A program made the translations under genes and the position numbers. The notes under the pieces are model-generated. The model made no database searches. It saw only the letters and a program-made list of their open reading frames with translations, and was not told the DNA's origin. Positions 8,098-17,222 of a stretch of 64,000 nt of DNA are shown piece after piece (the stretch's first letter is position 1; each line of letters begins with the position of its first letter). This DNA comes from Streptomyces niger (lineage in GTDB: Bacteria; Actinomycetota; Actinomycetes; Streptomycetales; Streptomycetaceae): positions 1 through 64,000 of the forward strand of contig NZ_JOFQ01000024.1 of NCBI RefSeq assembly GCF_000718305.1, written 5' to 3'.

Positions 8098-9483
8098 TCA
8101 CGCCGACCGCAGTTCCGTGAGCGCCGACACCTGCCCGACTCCGCTCTCCGCCAGCACCTCCGCCACCGTCTGCGCCGGCCTGACCTGCGCGAACGTCACC
8201 GCGCCCGCGTCGTCCACGACGTACCCGACGACGGCCGGGCGCGGCAGGCTGTTGTAGTGGAAGTGGGTCGAGAAGTAGTACGCGCCCGTGTCGTACAGCG
8301 CCACGAGATCGCCCGGCGCCAGCTCCGGCAGCTCCCGCCCGCGGGCCACCAGGTCGCCCGCGAAGCAGCACGGCCCCGCCACGTCCTGCACCAGGCCGGG
8401 CGCCGTCTTGGGGCGGCCCAGCGCGTCGAACGCGCCGACCCGCAGCGGCCAGGACTCGGGCACGAAGACGGTACGGGTCGCCACCTGCGCACCGGCGTGC
8501 GTGACGGCTATGCGCCGGCCGCCGGAGGTCTTGGTGTACTCCACGTGCGCGGCGATCAGGCCCTGCTTGGCCAGCAGCGAGCGGCCGAACTCCGTCACCA
8601 GCGCGTACCGGCCGTCGAACAGCCCCGGCACGGTCCGCCGCAGCAGCTCCGCGTACTCGGCGTAGGACGGCGTGACCTCCTCCGACGCGAAGTTCACCGG
8701 CAGGCCGCCACCGATGTCGAGTGTGTCGATCTGCTGCCGGCCCGCCTGCGCGTTGATCTTCTCCGCCAGCTCGTACACGACCCGTACGCCCTCGGCCATC
8801 AGCTCCAGCGGGACGCCCTGCGAGCCGGTGTGCGTGTGCAGCCGGGTCAGCCACGGGCGCGCGCGGAACGCGTCGAGCACCCACTGCTCGGCGCCCTCGT
8901 CACGCAGCGCGACGCCGAACTTCGAGGTGGCGGTCGCCGTGCTCATGGCCCCGATCGAACCGGTCCCGACCTGCGGGTTCACCCGGATACCGAGCGGCGC
9001 GACCACCTGCCCGCCGGTCTCGGCCACCAGCGCGTCGATGCGTTCCAGCTCCTGCGCGTTGTCGGCGTTCACGGCGATGCCGTGCGCCAGGGCATCGCGC
9101 AGCTCGGCGACCGTCTTGGCCGGCGAGTCGAAGACGATGCGGTCGGCGGGCACGCCCGCGGCGCGCGCCAGTTCCAGCTCCCCGGGGCTGGCCACCTCGG
9201 CACCCACGCCCTCCTCGTTCAGCAGCGCCAGCACGGGCACCAGCGAGGCCGCCTTCACCGCGAAGGTGTGCAGGACGGTCCCGCCGCCCTCGGTGGTGAA
9301 CGCCTCCCGCAGCTCCCGCACCGTGGCCCGGACGCCGTCCACGTCGAGCAGCCCGAGCACGGGCGCGTCCGGACCGACCAGCCCCTGCTCGACGGCGGCA
9401 CGCACGGCCGCTTCCCTGCGGGCGACGGGATCGAGAGCCGTGGAGGCGCCATCAGAAGCCATGGGGACGGGATCAAGGGCCAT
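8098..9483 (-). CDS. PLP-dependent fold-III decarboxylase (DapDC/ornithine-decarboxylase-like)
   Basis: 461 aa. The alanine-racemase-fold barrel has PLP-lysine Lys77 in HTFAVKAASLVPVL, phosphate-binding GGGL (258-261) and EFGR (298-301). The C-terminal sheet has GPCCFAGD (372-373), which supplies the catalytic cysteine across the dimer, and YDTGAYYFSTHFHYN. These are LysA-type features, but the sequence is far from canonical meso-DAP decarboxylase, so the substrate is open. It may be a specialised basic or D-amino acid decarboxylase. I use ATG 9483 because the upstream extension is Arg/Pro low-complexity. A permease lies downstream and a PucR regulator upstream on the same strand. Confidence 0.8.
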   Translation of the reverse strand: MALDPVPMASDGASTALDPVARREAAVRAAVEQGLVGPDAPVLGLLDVDGVRATVRELREAFTTEGGGTVLHTFAVKAASLVPVLALLNEEGVGAEVASPGELELARAAGVPADRIVFDSPAKTVAELRDALAHGIAVNADNAQELERIDALVAETGGQVVAPLGIRVNPQVGTGSIGAMSTATATSKFGVALRDEGAEQWVLDAFRARPWLTRLHTHTGSQGVPLELMAEGVRVVYELAEKINAQAGRQQIDTLDIGGGLPVNFASEEVTPSYAEYAELLRRTVPGLFDGRYALVTEFGRSLLAKQGLIAAHVEYTKTSGGRRIAVTHAGAQVATRTVFVPESWPLRVGAFDALGRPKTAPGLVQDVAGPCCFAGDLVARGRELPELAPGDLVALYDTGAYYFSTHFHYNSLPRPAVVGYVVDDAGAVTFAQVRPAQTVAEVLAESGVGQVSALTELRSA

Positions 9484-9771
9484 GGGGATGTCCTGCCTTC
9501 TTGTGGGGGCCGGTGCCGGGGTCCTGTACGGATGTCCCGCGTGCGTGGCCGGAAACCGACAGCGCGAGGCCGGAGACCGGCAGCCGAGGTCGGGGTCGCT
9601 TCCGTCACTGTGCCGGTCGGCACGGGGCGGTGTCTGCGTGCCGGAGCACGAAGTCCTGGCGCCGGTCACTGTCGGCGCGCACAACACCCGAGCCGCGGCC
9701 CCGCCGACGTGGTGCAACAGCACAATCCCCCGAGCGCGCGCGTGGTGCGGCCACACCAACCCCGCGTCGCC

Positions 9772-11451
9772 TCACCCCGGCGGGATCAGCCCGGCCCTGC
9801 GCAGCCCCAGTTCGGTCAGCAGCCGTACGTCCGGGTCCTCCAGGTCCAGCCCGAACAGCTCCCGCACCCGTCGCAGCCGGTAACGCAGTGTGTTGGGGTG
9901 GACGCCCAGGTGCCGTGCGGTCGCCGCGGCGTCCCCGAAGAAGGCGAGATGCACGGCGACGGTGCGCGGCAGATCCGTACCGTGCTCCGCCTCGTACGCG
10001 AGCAGCTCCCGCACCGCGTCCGTCGCCGACGGGCTGAGCGCGGCCACGGCGTCGACGACCCGCAGGGCGTCCAGCGCGTACCGCACGTCCTCCGCCGCGG
10101 CCACCTCGGGCGCGCTTCCGGTCGTGCGCGCCGCGCTCGGCCGTGCGCTCGCGCCGCGCTCCCGCAGGACCCGCAGAACCAGCGCGGCCCCGGCCCGCGA
10201 CGCGGCGGCCTCCCCCAGCCCCGCCCCGACGGGCCCGATGGCGACCAGCGGCCGTACGCCGCTGCTGCGCAGCACCGTGGCCAGCTCGCCGCCGAGCCGG
10301 TGTGCCGCACCGGTTGCCGGGTCGGTGAGGAGCACGTCGAGCCGGTCGCCGTCGCGGTGGGCGAAGGCCGGGCTGTGGTGCGCGGCGGCGCGCAGGGACG
10401 CGAGGTGCAGGGCGCGGTCCAGCGCGTCGGGGGCGGGCACGGGCGGCGCGGCCGCGACGGTCAGTACCGCGCACGGGACCTGCGGATCGACCTCCAGGGC
10501 CGCGGCCGAGTCCGGTACGTCCGGCTGCCGCCCTTCGAGGAGGGCCCGCACCGCCTGCTTGCGGCGGGACGCGGCGGACCGGGACCGCAGCCGGTGGTGC
10601 AGCAGATGCGGGACGGCGGTCTCGGCGGCGGCGCGGAGCGCGTCACGCGCCCCGGCCGGCAGCGGCTCGCCGTCGGCGGCGGCCCACAACGAGCCCAGGA
10701 TCTCGTCCCCGGCCCGTACGGCGATGGCGAGCCGCTCGGGGAACCGGTCGTCGGCGGGCCGGTGGACCACGTCGGGCGTCGCCCACAGCGTCTGGAGGAA
10801 CCCGCTCTCGGCCAGCTCGGCCACCCGCCACTGCGGCACCCGCCGCCCCAGGATCGTGAGCCGCCGCAACGGGTCCGCGGTGTCGGCCGTAGGTGAGTAA
10901 GCAAGAACGTTCGAGTCCGGGTCCTCGATCGTGATGGCGCCCCCGACCAGCGCCGCGAGCGCGACGGCGAGCCCCGGCAGGTCCCCGAGCGCCACATCGG
11001 CAGCCGTCGCGGCCGTCTCCGGCCGCGCCCCACCCTGACTGAGCGCCGCCCGCAGCAGCCCTATCAGCTCCCCCCACTCGATCCACGCCGCCCGCACCAG
11101 CAACGCGGTCCCACCCTCCTCGGCCTGGGCGAGCAGCCGCTCCGACACCCCCGCGGACCCCCGCCGCATCACGAGCGCGGCGGCCCCCGCCCGCGCCGCG
11201 TCCCGCAGCACCCGCGGAGCCTCCTCCGACGAGGTGTCCACCCCCACCGCCACCAGCACCTGCCCCGCCGCCTCCAACGTCTCCCCGGCGTCGAACACCC
11301 CGACCCCGCGCACCGGCACGTCCATCCCCCGGGGCGCCCGCACCACCTCGACGGCCTCCGTACCACCGACCTCGAGCACCTGCCCGAGCGACGGCACCCC
11401 GCTGTACGAGCCGGACGCGGACGGATCATCGGAAGTCGGACGGGGTTCCAT
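9772..11451 (-). CDS. PucR-family transcriptional regulator
   Basis: 559 aa. The N-terminal PucR domain (residues ~15-150, SLGQVLEVGGTEAVEVV) is followed by a GGDEF-like middle and a C-terminal HTH_30 (AATARHLGVHPNTLRYRLRR, VRELFGLDLEDPDVRLL). ATG 11451 is preferred; a further 35 codons upstream are repetitive (DTADTADTA). PucR proteins typically activate catabolic operons for purines or amino acids. The downstream decarboxylase and permease are plausible targets, 288 bases away. That spacer (9484-9771) shows only GC-rich DNA with short CCGGAAACCG/CCGGAGACCG echoes. Confidence 0.85.
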   Translation of the reverse strand: MEPRPTSDDPSASGSYSGVPSLGQVLEVGGTEAVEVVRAPRGMDVPVRGVGVFDAGETLEAAGQVLVAVGVDTSSEEAPRVLRDAARAGAAALVMRRGSAGVSERLLAQAEEGGTALLVRAAWIEWGELIGLLRAALSQGGARPETAATAADVALGDLPGLAVALAALVGGAITIEDPDSNVLAYSPTADTADPLRRLTILGRRVPQWRVAELAESGFLQTLWATPDVVHRPADDRFPERLAIAVRAGDEILGSLWAAADGEPLPAGARDALRAAAETAVPHLLHHRLRSRSAASRRKQAVRALLEGRQPDVPDSAAALEVDPQVPCAVLTVAAAPPVPAPDALDRALHLASLRAAAHHSPAFAHRDGDRLDVLLTDPATGAAHRLGGELATVLRSSGVRPLVAIGPVGAGLGEAAASRAGAALVLRVLRERGASARPSAARTTGSAPEVAAAEDVRYALDALRVVDAVAALSPSATDAVRELLAYEAEHGTDLPRTVAVHLAFFGDAAATARHLGVHPNTLRYRLRRVRELFGLDLEDPDVRLLTELGLRRAGLIPPG

Positions 11452-11580
11452 GGGGCCAGTCTCCCCGATACGGGCCACGAAGGCGCTGCCGGCCACGAAC
11501 GCCGTATCGGCCGTGTCGGCAGTGTCGGCCAGGTGGAGCCGTGCGCCGACCACCACAGTTCGGGGCGTCGGCGTTCACAT

Positions 11581-11628
11581 ACGGTAAGGGGCCCGGTCGG
11601 GACTCACGGTAAGGGGCCCGGTCGGGAC
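11581..11628. repeat. 23-bp perfect direct repeat (25-bp period) before the ABC exporter
   Basis: Two identical copies, 11581-11603 and 11606-11628, each beginning ACGGTAAGGGGCCC and ending GGTCGGGAC. They lie 57-104 bases upstream of the ABC ATPase start, where tandem regulator sites would be expected. The repeat is certain; a regulatory role is inferred. The remaining 11452-11684 spacer shows no other structure. Confidence 0.7.
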
Positions 11629-11684
11629 GCGTTGACCGCGCGTCCACCGGCCGGGGCCCTGCCCGGCCCACTGGGGGAGACACG

Positions 11685-12368
11685 ATGAATACGACAGAAG
11701 TGCTGGCCGCCCGCGGAGTTGACCTCTCCTACGGCTCCACACCCGCGGTGCGCGACGCGCACCTTTCGCTCGCGCCCGGCGAGGTGACCGCGATCACCGG
11801 CGCCAGCGGCTCGGGCAAGTCCTCGCTGCTCTACTGCCTCGCCGGTGTGCTGCCGCCCGCGCGCGGCGAGGTGTGGTTCGAAGGGCGTCCCTTCAGCACC
11901 CTGGACGACGAAGAGATCAGCACGCTCCGCCGCGAGCGCTTCGGATTCGTCTTCCAGTACGGCGAGTTGCTGCCGGAGCTGACGGTGGAGGAGAACACCG
12001 CCCTGCCGCTGCGGCTGGCCGGCCGGCGCAAGGCGCCCGCCCTCAAGGCCGCCGCCGAGGTACTGGACCGGCTCGGCATCGCCGACCTCCGCGAACGGCG
12101 CCCCTCGCAGATCTCGGGCGGGCAGAGCCAGCGCGTGGCCGTCGCCCGTGCGCTCGTCCACCGGCCGTCCGTGGTGTTCGCTGACGAGCCGACCGGCTCG
12201 CTGGACAGCGCCAACGCCGGCGCGGTGTTGGAGGAGTTCCTCTCCCTGGCCCGCTCGCAGGGCACGGCCGTCCTGCTGGTCACGCACGACGCGGGCGTGG
12301 CGGCCCGCGCCGACCACCACTGGACGATGGCCGACGGCGTCCTGTCGGCGACGGGGGCCGCCGCGTGA
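11685..12368 (+). CDS. ABC transporter ATP-binding protein (LolD/MacB type)
   Basis: 227 aa. Walker A GASGSGKS (39-46), Q-loop Gln91, signature SGGQ (144-147), Walker B FADEPTGSLD with Glu168, and a later H-loop TH. The size and the SLDSANA motif after Walker B mark the MacB/LolD family, which pairs with FtsX-type permeases. Strong GGGGGAG ribosome site before ATG 11685. Its stop overlaps the GTG of the permease by 4 bases. Such systems export lipoproteins, peptides or antibiotics or act as mechanotransmitters; the substrate is unknown. Confidence 0.92.
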   Translation: MNTTEVLAARGVDLSYGSTPAVRDAHLSLAPGEVTAITGASGSGKSSLLYCLAGVLPPARGEVWFEGRPFSTLDDEEISTLRRERFGFVFQYGELLPELTVEENTALPLRLAGRRKAPALKAAAEVLDRLGIADLRERRPSQISGGQSQRVAVARALVHRPSVVFADEPTGSLDSANAGAVLEEFLSLARSQGTAVLLVTHDAGVAARADHHWTMADGVLSATGAAA

Positions 12369-14635
12369 GGGAGTTCCTCCTCGGACTGCGTCTGCTGCTC
12401 GGCTCGGGACGCGGTGCGCGGGCCCGCTTCTGGCTGATGACGCTGGGCAGTTCACTCGGCGTCTGCTGCCTCGCTCTCGTCCTCACCGTCCCGGCCATCC
12501 TGGACGCCCGTGACGGACGCGCCGGCGGCCGCGACCCCGTCGTCTTCGCCGGCAAGCCCGCGTCCGGCCGTACGCTCGTCCTCGAACGCACCGACCCGCA
12601 CGGGTCGCGCCCCTTCAACCGGGTCTTCGTCGCGCGCGGCACGCGGGACACCCCCGGCCCGCCGCCCGGCCTGGACGCCCTCCCCGCCCCGCACGAGGTG
12701 TTCGTCTCCCCGGCCCTGCGCGACCAGTTGCGCCGCGAACCGAACCTCAAGGGCCTGCTGCCGGGAACGGTGCGGGGCACCATCGCCCCCGCCGGCCTCA
12801 CCGACCCGAACGAGCTGTACGCGTACGTCGGAGCCACGCCGAGCGACCTCATCCACTCGGGGGCCACCCGGGCGCTCAAAAGCTGGGGCAGCGGTTACGC
12901 CCCCAACCCCGCCGTCGACCCCTCCACCCTGGACATCCTGCGCTTCACCATGGCCACGCTGGTGCTGTTGCCGCTGGCCGTCCACCTCTCGGTCTGCGCC
13001 CGGCTCTCGGCCGCCAGCCGCAACCGTCGGCTCGCCGCGCTCCGCCTCCTCGGCCTGAGCGCGAAGGGCACTCAGCGGGTCAACGCGGCCGAGACCGTCG
13101 TGGCGGCGCTGCTCGGCGCGGTCCTGGGCATCGGTGAGTACTGGCTGCTCAACCAGGCCATGGCCCGGACCGGCCTGCCCGGCCTGAAGTGGTACCCCGG
13201 CGACGGCGTCCCGACCGCCGGCACCCTCGCGCTGTGCTTGCTCGGCTGTCCCGCGCTCGCCTGGTTCGTCGGCCGCGCCAGCGCCCGCGCCGCCGCGACC
13301 AACCCGCTGAGCACCCGCCGTACGGCCATCCCCCGTACGCCGAGGATCTGGGGCGGCCTCCTCCTGGTCACCGGCCTCGGCATCGTCATCGGCTACAGCC
13401 TGACCGGGCTCACCGCGCACCCCGCGGACAGCTCCGGCATCAACGCCCTCCTCGTCCCTCTCGGCGTGCTCCTGACCGGCCTCGGCCTGGTCCTCTCGAT
13501 GCCGCTCCTCTCGTACCTCATGGCCCGGCGCCTGGCGCGCTCCCGGTCACTGACCCTGAACCTCGCGATGCGGCGCAACGAGGTCGAGCCCGGCAGCGCC
13601 ATGCGCGTCGTCAGCGGCCTCGTCCTGCTCGTCTTCTCCGCGTCCCTCGCCCAGGGCGTCCTGGTGGAGGAGTCGCAGATCACCCGCTCCTCCTCCCCCT
13701 CACAGGAGTACGGCATCCCGCTGGCGGGCCTCAGTGCGCACCAGCAGCAACAACTCACCGCCATCCCCCAACTGCGCGCCCACGCCCTCGTCATGGAGCC
13801 GCCCTTCGACCCGGACGCCGAGGGCTCGCGCATCCCCGCCCGCGCGCTGGTCGCCACCTGCGGGCAGCTCAAGTCCCTGGTGCGGCACGTCGAAGGCTGT
13901 GTCGATGGCAAGGCACTCCGCCTGACCGACCCGGCAGTGACCCCGGAGCCGGTGGCGCCCTCCACGGTCCGACTGCGCCAGGGCACCCGGCACATCTCAC
14001 TCAAGATCACCGTGCCGCGCCAACGCGCGCTGTTCACCGGCTACGACGTCACCTCCGTGGACACACCGGTGCTGTTCCCGCCCTCCGAGCTGCCACCCGG
14101 CGCCGTCCCCGCATCCGGCACGCTCATCCTGGCCGGCGCCTCCGACCCGGCCACGGTCCGTGCCGTACTGGACCGCATCGGCGCCATATCCCCCACCGCT
14201 GACGTGGACCCGGTCGGCGTCAACGTCGACGGACTCCAGCAGATCAGCGTCATCGAAACGCTGCTGGCCCTCGGCATGGTCATGGGCCTGGTGGTCGGCG
14301 CCGCGGCATTCCTGGTCTCCGCGACGGACCGCGCCGTGGAACGCCGCTCCCAGGTCACCGCCCTCGCCCTGATCGGCGCCCGCCCACGCGTCCTACGCCT
14401 GGTCCAATGCGCCCAGGTCGTCCTCCCCCTGGCGGTGGGCCTCCTCCTGGCCCTCCTCACCGGCAAACTGGCCGAGACGTCCTACCTGGTCACGGGCGGC
14501 GGCGAAACCTTCTGGGACGGCGCCGGCGTCCCCCTGCTCGCCGCAGCGGCCGGCACCGTCCTCCTCGCCGCGATCCTCGGCACCCTCCCCCTGGTGGGCC
14601 GCAGGATCGACCCGGAGTTGATCCGCCGGGACTGA
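12365..14635 (+). CDS. FtsX-like ABC transporter permease
   Basis: 756 aa, GTG start in a GTGA overlap with the ATPase gene. An N-terminal TM segment (LMTLGSSLGVCCLALVLTV) is followed by an extracellular segment, a first FtsX-type TM block at ~residues 195-390, a second extracellular segment (~410-610) and a C-terminal TM block (~620-750). This is the double-FtsX layout found in actinomycete DUF214 exporters. TM blocks contain RLAALRLLGLSAKGTQRV and QVTALALIGARPRVLRLVQC, the typical coupling-helix region. Operon with the upstream ATPase. A 12-bp GCGGCTAGCCGC palindrome at 14657-14668 lies just past the stop. Confidence 0.88.
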   Translation: MREFLLGLRLLLGSGRGARARFWLMTLGSSLGVCCLALVLTVPAILDARDGRAGGRDPVVFAGKPASGRTLVLERTDPHGSRPFNRVFVARGTRDTPGPPPGLDALPAPHEVFVSPALRDQLRREPNLKGLLPGTVRGTIAPAGLTDPNELYAYVGATPSDLIHSGATRALKSWGSGYAPNPAVDPSTLDILRFTMATLVLLPLAVHLSVCARLSAASRNRRLAALRLLGLSAKGTQRVNAAETVVAALLGAVLGIGEYWLLNQAMARTGLPGLKWYPGDGVPTAGTLALCLLGCPALAWFVGRASARAAATNPLSTRRTAIPRTPRIWGGLLLVTGLGIVIGYSLTGLTAHPADSSGINALLVPLGVLLTGLGLVLSMPLLSYLMARRLARSRSLTLNLAMRRNEVEPGSAMRVVSGLVLLVFSASLAQGVLVEESQITRSSSPSQEYGIPLAGLSAHQQQQLTAIPQLRAHALVMEPPFDPDAEGSRIPARALVATCGQLKSLVRHVEGCVDGKALRLTDPAVTPEPVAPSTVRLRQGTRHISLKITVPRQRALFTGYDVTSVDTPVLFPPSELPPGAVPASGTLILAGASDPATVRAVLDRIGAISPTADVDPVGVNVDGLQQISVIETLLALGMVMGLVVGAAAFLVSATDRAVERRSQVTALALIGARPRVLRLVQCAQVVLPLAVGLLLALLTGKLAETSYLVTGGGETFWDGAGVPLLAAAAGTVLLAAILGTLPLVGRRIDPELIRRD

Positions 14636-14675
14636 TGGGACTGGGTCGCCTCGCCCGCGGCTAGCCGCTTCTGAT

Positions 14676-15629
14676 TCAGCGCACCGGGATATCAGTGCTC
14701 GAGGCCTTCTTCCACGGGCTGACACCGAGCTTGCCCGTGGTGCCGAGGTCGAGCTCCGGCGTCACTGTCACGGCCTCGGCGCCGGACTTGGGCCTGACCT
14801 GTACGTACGGGACGTTCGCGGCAATACCGCCACCCGTGGTGTTGCGCCACATCAAGCCGGCGGACGCCGCCTCGCCCGGTTTCAGGGTCACCGGCCGGGG
14901 CGGCGTGTCGAAGCCGGCCACGGTGGCGATACTGCCGCTGCCGTGCAGGATCCGGACGCCGGAAACCGGTTTCCTGTCCTCGTCCAGCAGCTTCAGAAGC
15001 GGGTAACCATCGAGGTGATAGGTACGTGTACCGCAGTTCCGCAGGCGTAGCCCCACCACGCGCAGCCCCATCGCCGCGTCGCCGTCATCTGCCGTGACGC
15101 GGACCCCGGAAGCCGGACAGGGCCCAGACTCGGCCGGGAACTCGTCCGACGGAACGCGCCTGACCTTGGCGATCCGCACCCGCCCCTGGCCGCCCGTGAC
15201 CGTCCGTCCGTCCAGGCGGACGGTACTCCGCACGGTCCGACCGGGCCGCACGGAGGCCACCGTCCGGTCCTGGTTCATCTGCACCCCTCCGGACTCGGAC
15301 AGCAGGTCGAAGGTAACGGTGTACGTGAACGGTTCGGCCTCCCGGTTGGTGACCTCGAAATCGGCGGTGACCGATGACGGTGCGTCAGCGCCGGACCGGC
15401 CGCTGCTCATGCCGGTGATCCTGACACCGTCCTTCGCCAGATCGGCGGGGTCACCAGGGATGCCCGGGCTGTCCGCCCCGCCGCCCCCACCACCCAGCAC
15501 CGAACGCTCACCCGCCGGTCCGGCGACCTCCGACCCGCACGCCGCCAGGAGCAGCCCATTCGCAAGAAACGCCATCAGGACAAGCGGAATGCTCGTACGC
15601 ATCTTCCGTATCACCTTTGCCTCAGCCAT
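14676..15629 (-). CDS. DUF4232-containing lipoprotein
   Basis: 317 aa (ATG 15629; MRTSIPLV ten codons in is an alternative start). The lipobox LLAAC places the lipidated Cys at residue 31. Residues ~65-165 resemble an immunoglobulin-like surface domain (VTADFEVTNREAEPFTYTVT, DLLSESGG). Residues ~170-300 are DUF4232-like (CPASGVRVTADDGDAAMGLR, RLRNCGTRTYHLDGYPLLKL, PVTLKPGEAASAGLMW). The 5' end lies 21 bases from the start of the pglW remnant, so its promoter must lie within that pseudogene sequence. Function unknown. Confidence 0.8.
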   Translation of the reverse strand: MAEAKVIRKMRTSIPLVLMAFLANGLLLAACGSEVAGPAGERSVLGGGGGGADSPGIPGDPADLAKDGVRITGMSSGRSGADAPSSVTADFEVTNREAEPFTYTVTFDLLSESGGVQMNQDRTVASVRPGRTVRSTVRLDGRTVTGGQGRVRIAKVRRVPSDEFPAESGPCPASGVRVTADDGDAAMGLRVVGLRLRNCGTRTYHLDGYPLLKLLDEDRKPVSGVRILHGSGSIATVAGFDTPPRPVTLKPGEAASAGLMWRNTTGGGIAANVPYVQVRPKSGAEAVTVTPELDLGTTGKLGVSPWKKASSTDIPVR

Positions 15630-15650
15630 CCTCGAATTGCACGGCCACCG

Positions 15651-17075
15651 TCAGGATTTACCGAACTCAACCACGAGCGCCGCGGTCTGGAAGCCATCCG
15701 CGAGCAGTTGCCCCGACGCCGCCCCCTGACGGCCTGGGGCCTGGTCGAAGTTCACCTTCACCGCGAACACCGGGCACGTCCGGGAGGTCGACCTCCACGT
15801 CATCGCGCCGGGCGGCGTCTGCATGATCGAGTTGAAGACCTGGCGCGACTCGCTCACCAGTGAGAACGGCTCCCGGATACAGACCACACCCAAGGGGCAC
15901 CGGCGCCCGCACGGCAACCCGCTCCACCTGGTCAACAAGAAGGCCAAGGAGCTGGCGACCCTGCTCGGCCAGTACGGCAAGCGGGTGTGGGTCGGCGAAG
16001 CCGTGTGCTTCACCAACGACGGTTTACGCGTCCGGCTCCCGGCCCATGACCAGAATGGTGTCCACACCGTCGCCGAGCTGGTCGAGATGCTCAAGCGGCC
16101 ACCGCGCGATGCGAGTCGGCGGATCGACGCGACCCGCTCCCGTGAGGTCGAGAGCGCCCTGGAGCGCATCGGCATCCGCCGCAGTGACGCGGAGTACAAG
16201 ATCGGCCCCTATCAACTGGAGCGGCGGTCCTTCGACTCCGGGCCGGCCTGGGCCGACTACCTCGCCGCCCAAAGTGAGTTGCCCGAGGCCGCCCGTGTCC
16301 GCATCTACTTGCGCGAGCGCGGCTCGGACGCCTCCGTCCGGCAATCGGTGGAGAACGCCGCCCGGCGCGAAGCCGCGGTACTGCGCCGCTTCCGTCACCC
16401 CGGTGCCCTACAGGTCAAGCAGTACGACCCGTCGGGCCACTCCGCAGGTCCGGCACTGATCTTCGACTACCACCCGCACACCCTGCGCTTGGACGAGTAC
16501 CTGCTCCAGTACGGGGAGAAGCTCGACGTCCTCGACCGCACTGCACTCGTGCGGCAGTTGGCCGAGACGATGCGGTCAGCGCACTCCAGCCGCATCCACC
16601 ACCGGGCACTGGCTGCCCGTTCCGTCCACGCCATCCTTCGCAACAGGGGCCGCCGAGGCCGGGCCGTCGGCGAAGAAGCCGCAGGGCTGACCCCGCACTT
16701 GCAAATCTCCGACTGGCAGATCGCCACACAGCGCAGCAACACCGACAGCTCCTCGGAGGGCCTGGGCAGGTTCGCACCGACGGCGCTGTCCGCGATGCAC
16801 CTGTCCGACGGCTCCGACCCGTATCTCGCCCCGAGCTCACCGCGCTCAACGCCGACCCGGTGTATCCGGACGTCTACGGCCTCGGCGTCCTCACCTATCT
16901 GCTGGTCGACGGACTGTCCGAGGACATCGACGAGCTGGTGCAGGCAGCCACCGCCTACCGCCCCGTGCAGCGGCTCGCCACCGTGGACGTCCGCCGCCTC
17001 GGTACGGGGGCGACCAGCCGGGCCTTCCTCCGCCCCTGCGTACGAGAGGGCTGCCAACCCCGGGGGGTATGTTGA
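15651..17075 (+). pseudogene. pglW-like NERD/protein-kinase gene, truncated and frameshifted
   Basis: Remnant of the NERD-plus-Ser/Thr-kinase family to which PglW of phage-growth-limitation (BREX type 2) systems belongs. Segment 1 (15651-15737) reads FTELNHERRGLEAIREQLP. Segment 2 in the next frame reads KFTFTANTGHVREVDLHVI then MIELKTW, the NERD core. The kinase domain follows from ~16200 (IGPYQLERRSF, AVLRRFRHPGALQV, HHRALAARSVHAI, SDWQIA). A lost base near 16833 shifts the frame again before APELTALNADPVYPDVYGLG, the APE/DxxGxG part. There is no start codon in segment 1 and the last ~1000 residues of a full PglW are missing. One in-frame TTA (16024-16026). Confidence 0.78.
15731..15744 (+). 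repeat. 7-bp tandem duplication causing the first pglW frameshift
   Basis: GGCCTGG occurs twice back to back (15731-15737 and 15738-15744). Deleting one copy restores an uninterrupted reading through TAWSKFTFTANTGHVREVDL, joining the two NERD segments. This is a direct explanation of the lesion, probably replication slippage. Confidence 0.85.
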
Positions 17076-17222
17076 CACCCTGTTCCCCCCGCAGCGTCCA
17101 TGTGCCCCGTCTCCCCCCATACCGGGTGTACGAGCCGTGCCGGCCGGATCGTAGGGGCGGACCGGCCCTGTCGGTCCTGGGCCGTTCGTGCCGCGGACGC
17201 GAAGGCCGTACGCCGGCCCTCG

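Noticed and set aside
8257..10896. 879-codon plus-strand open frame
   Set aside because: Antisense to the PLP decarboxylase and PucR genes, which have clear domains. The translation is Arg/Gly/Val low complexity.
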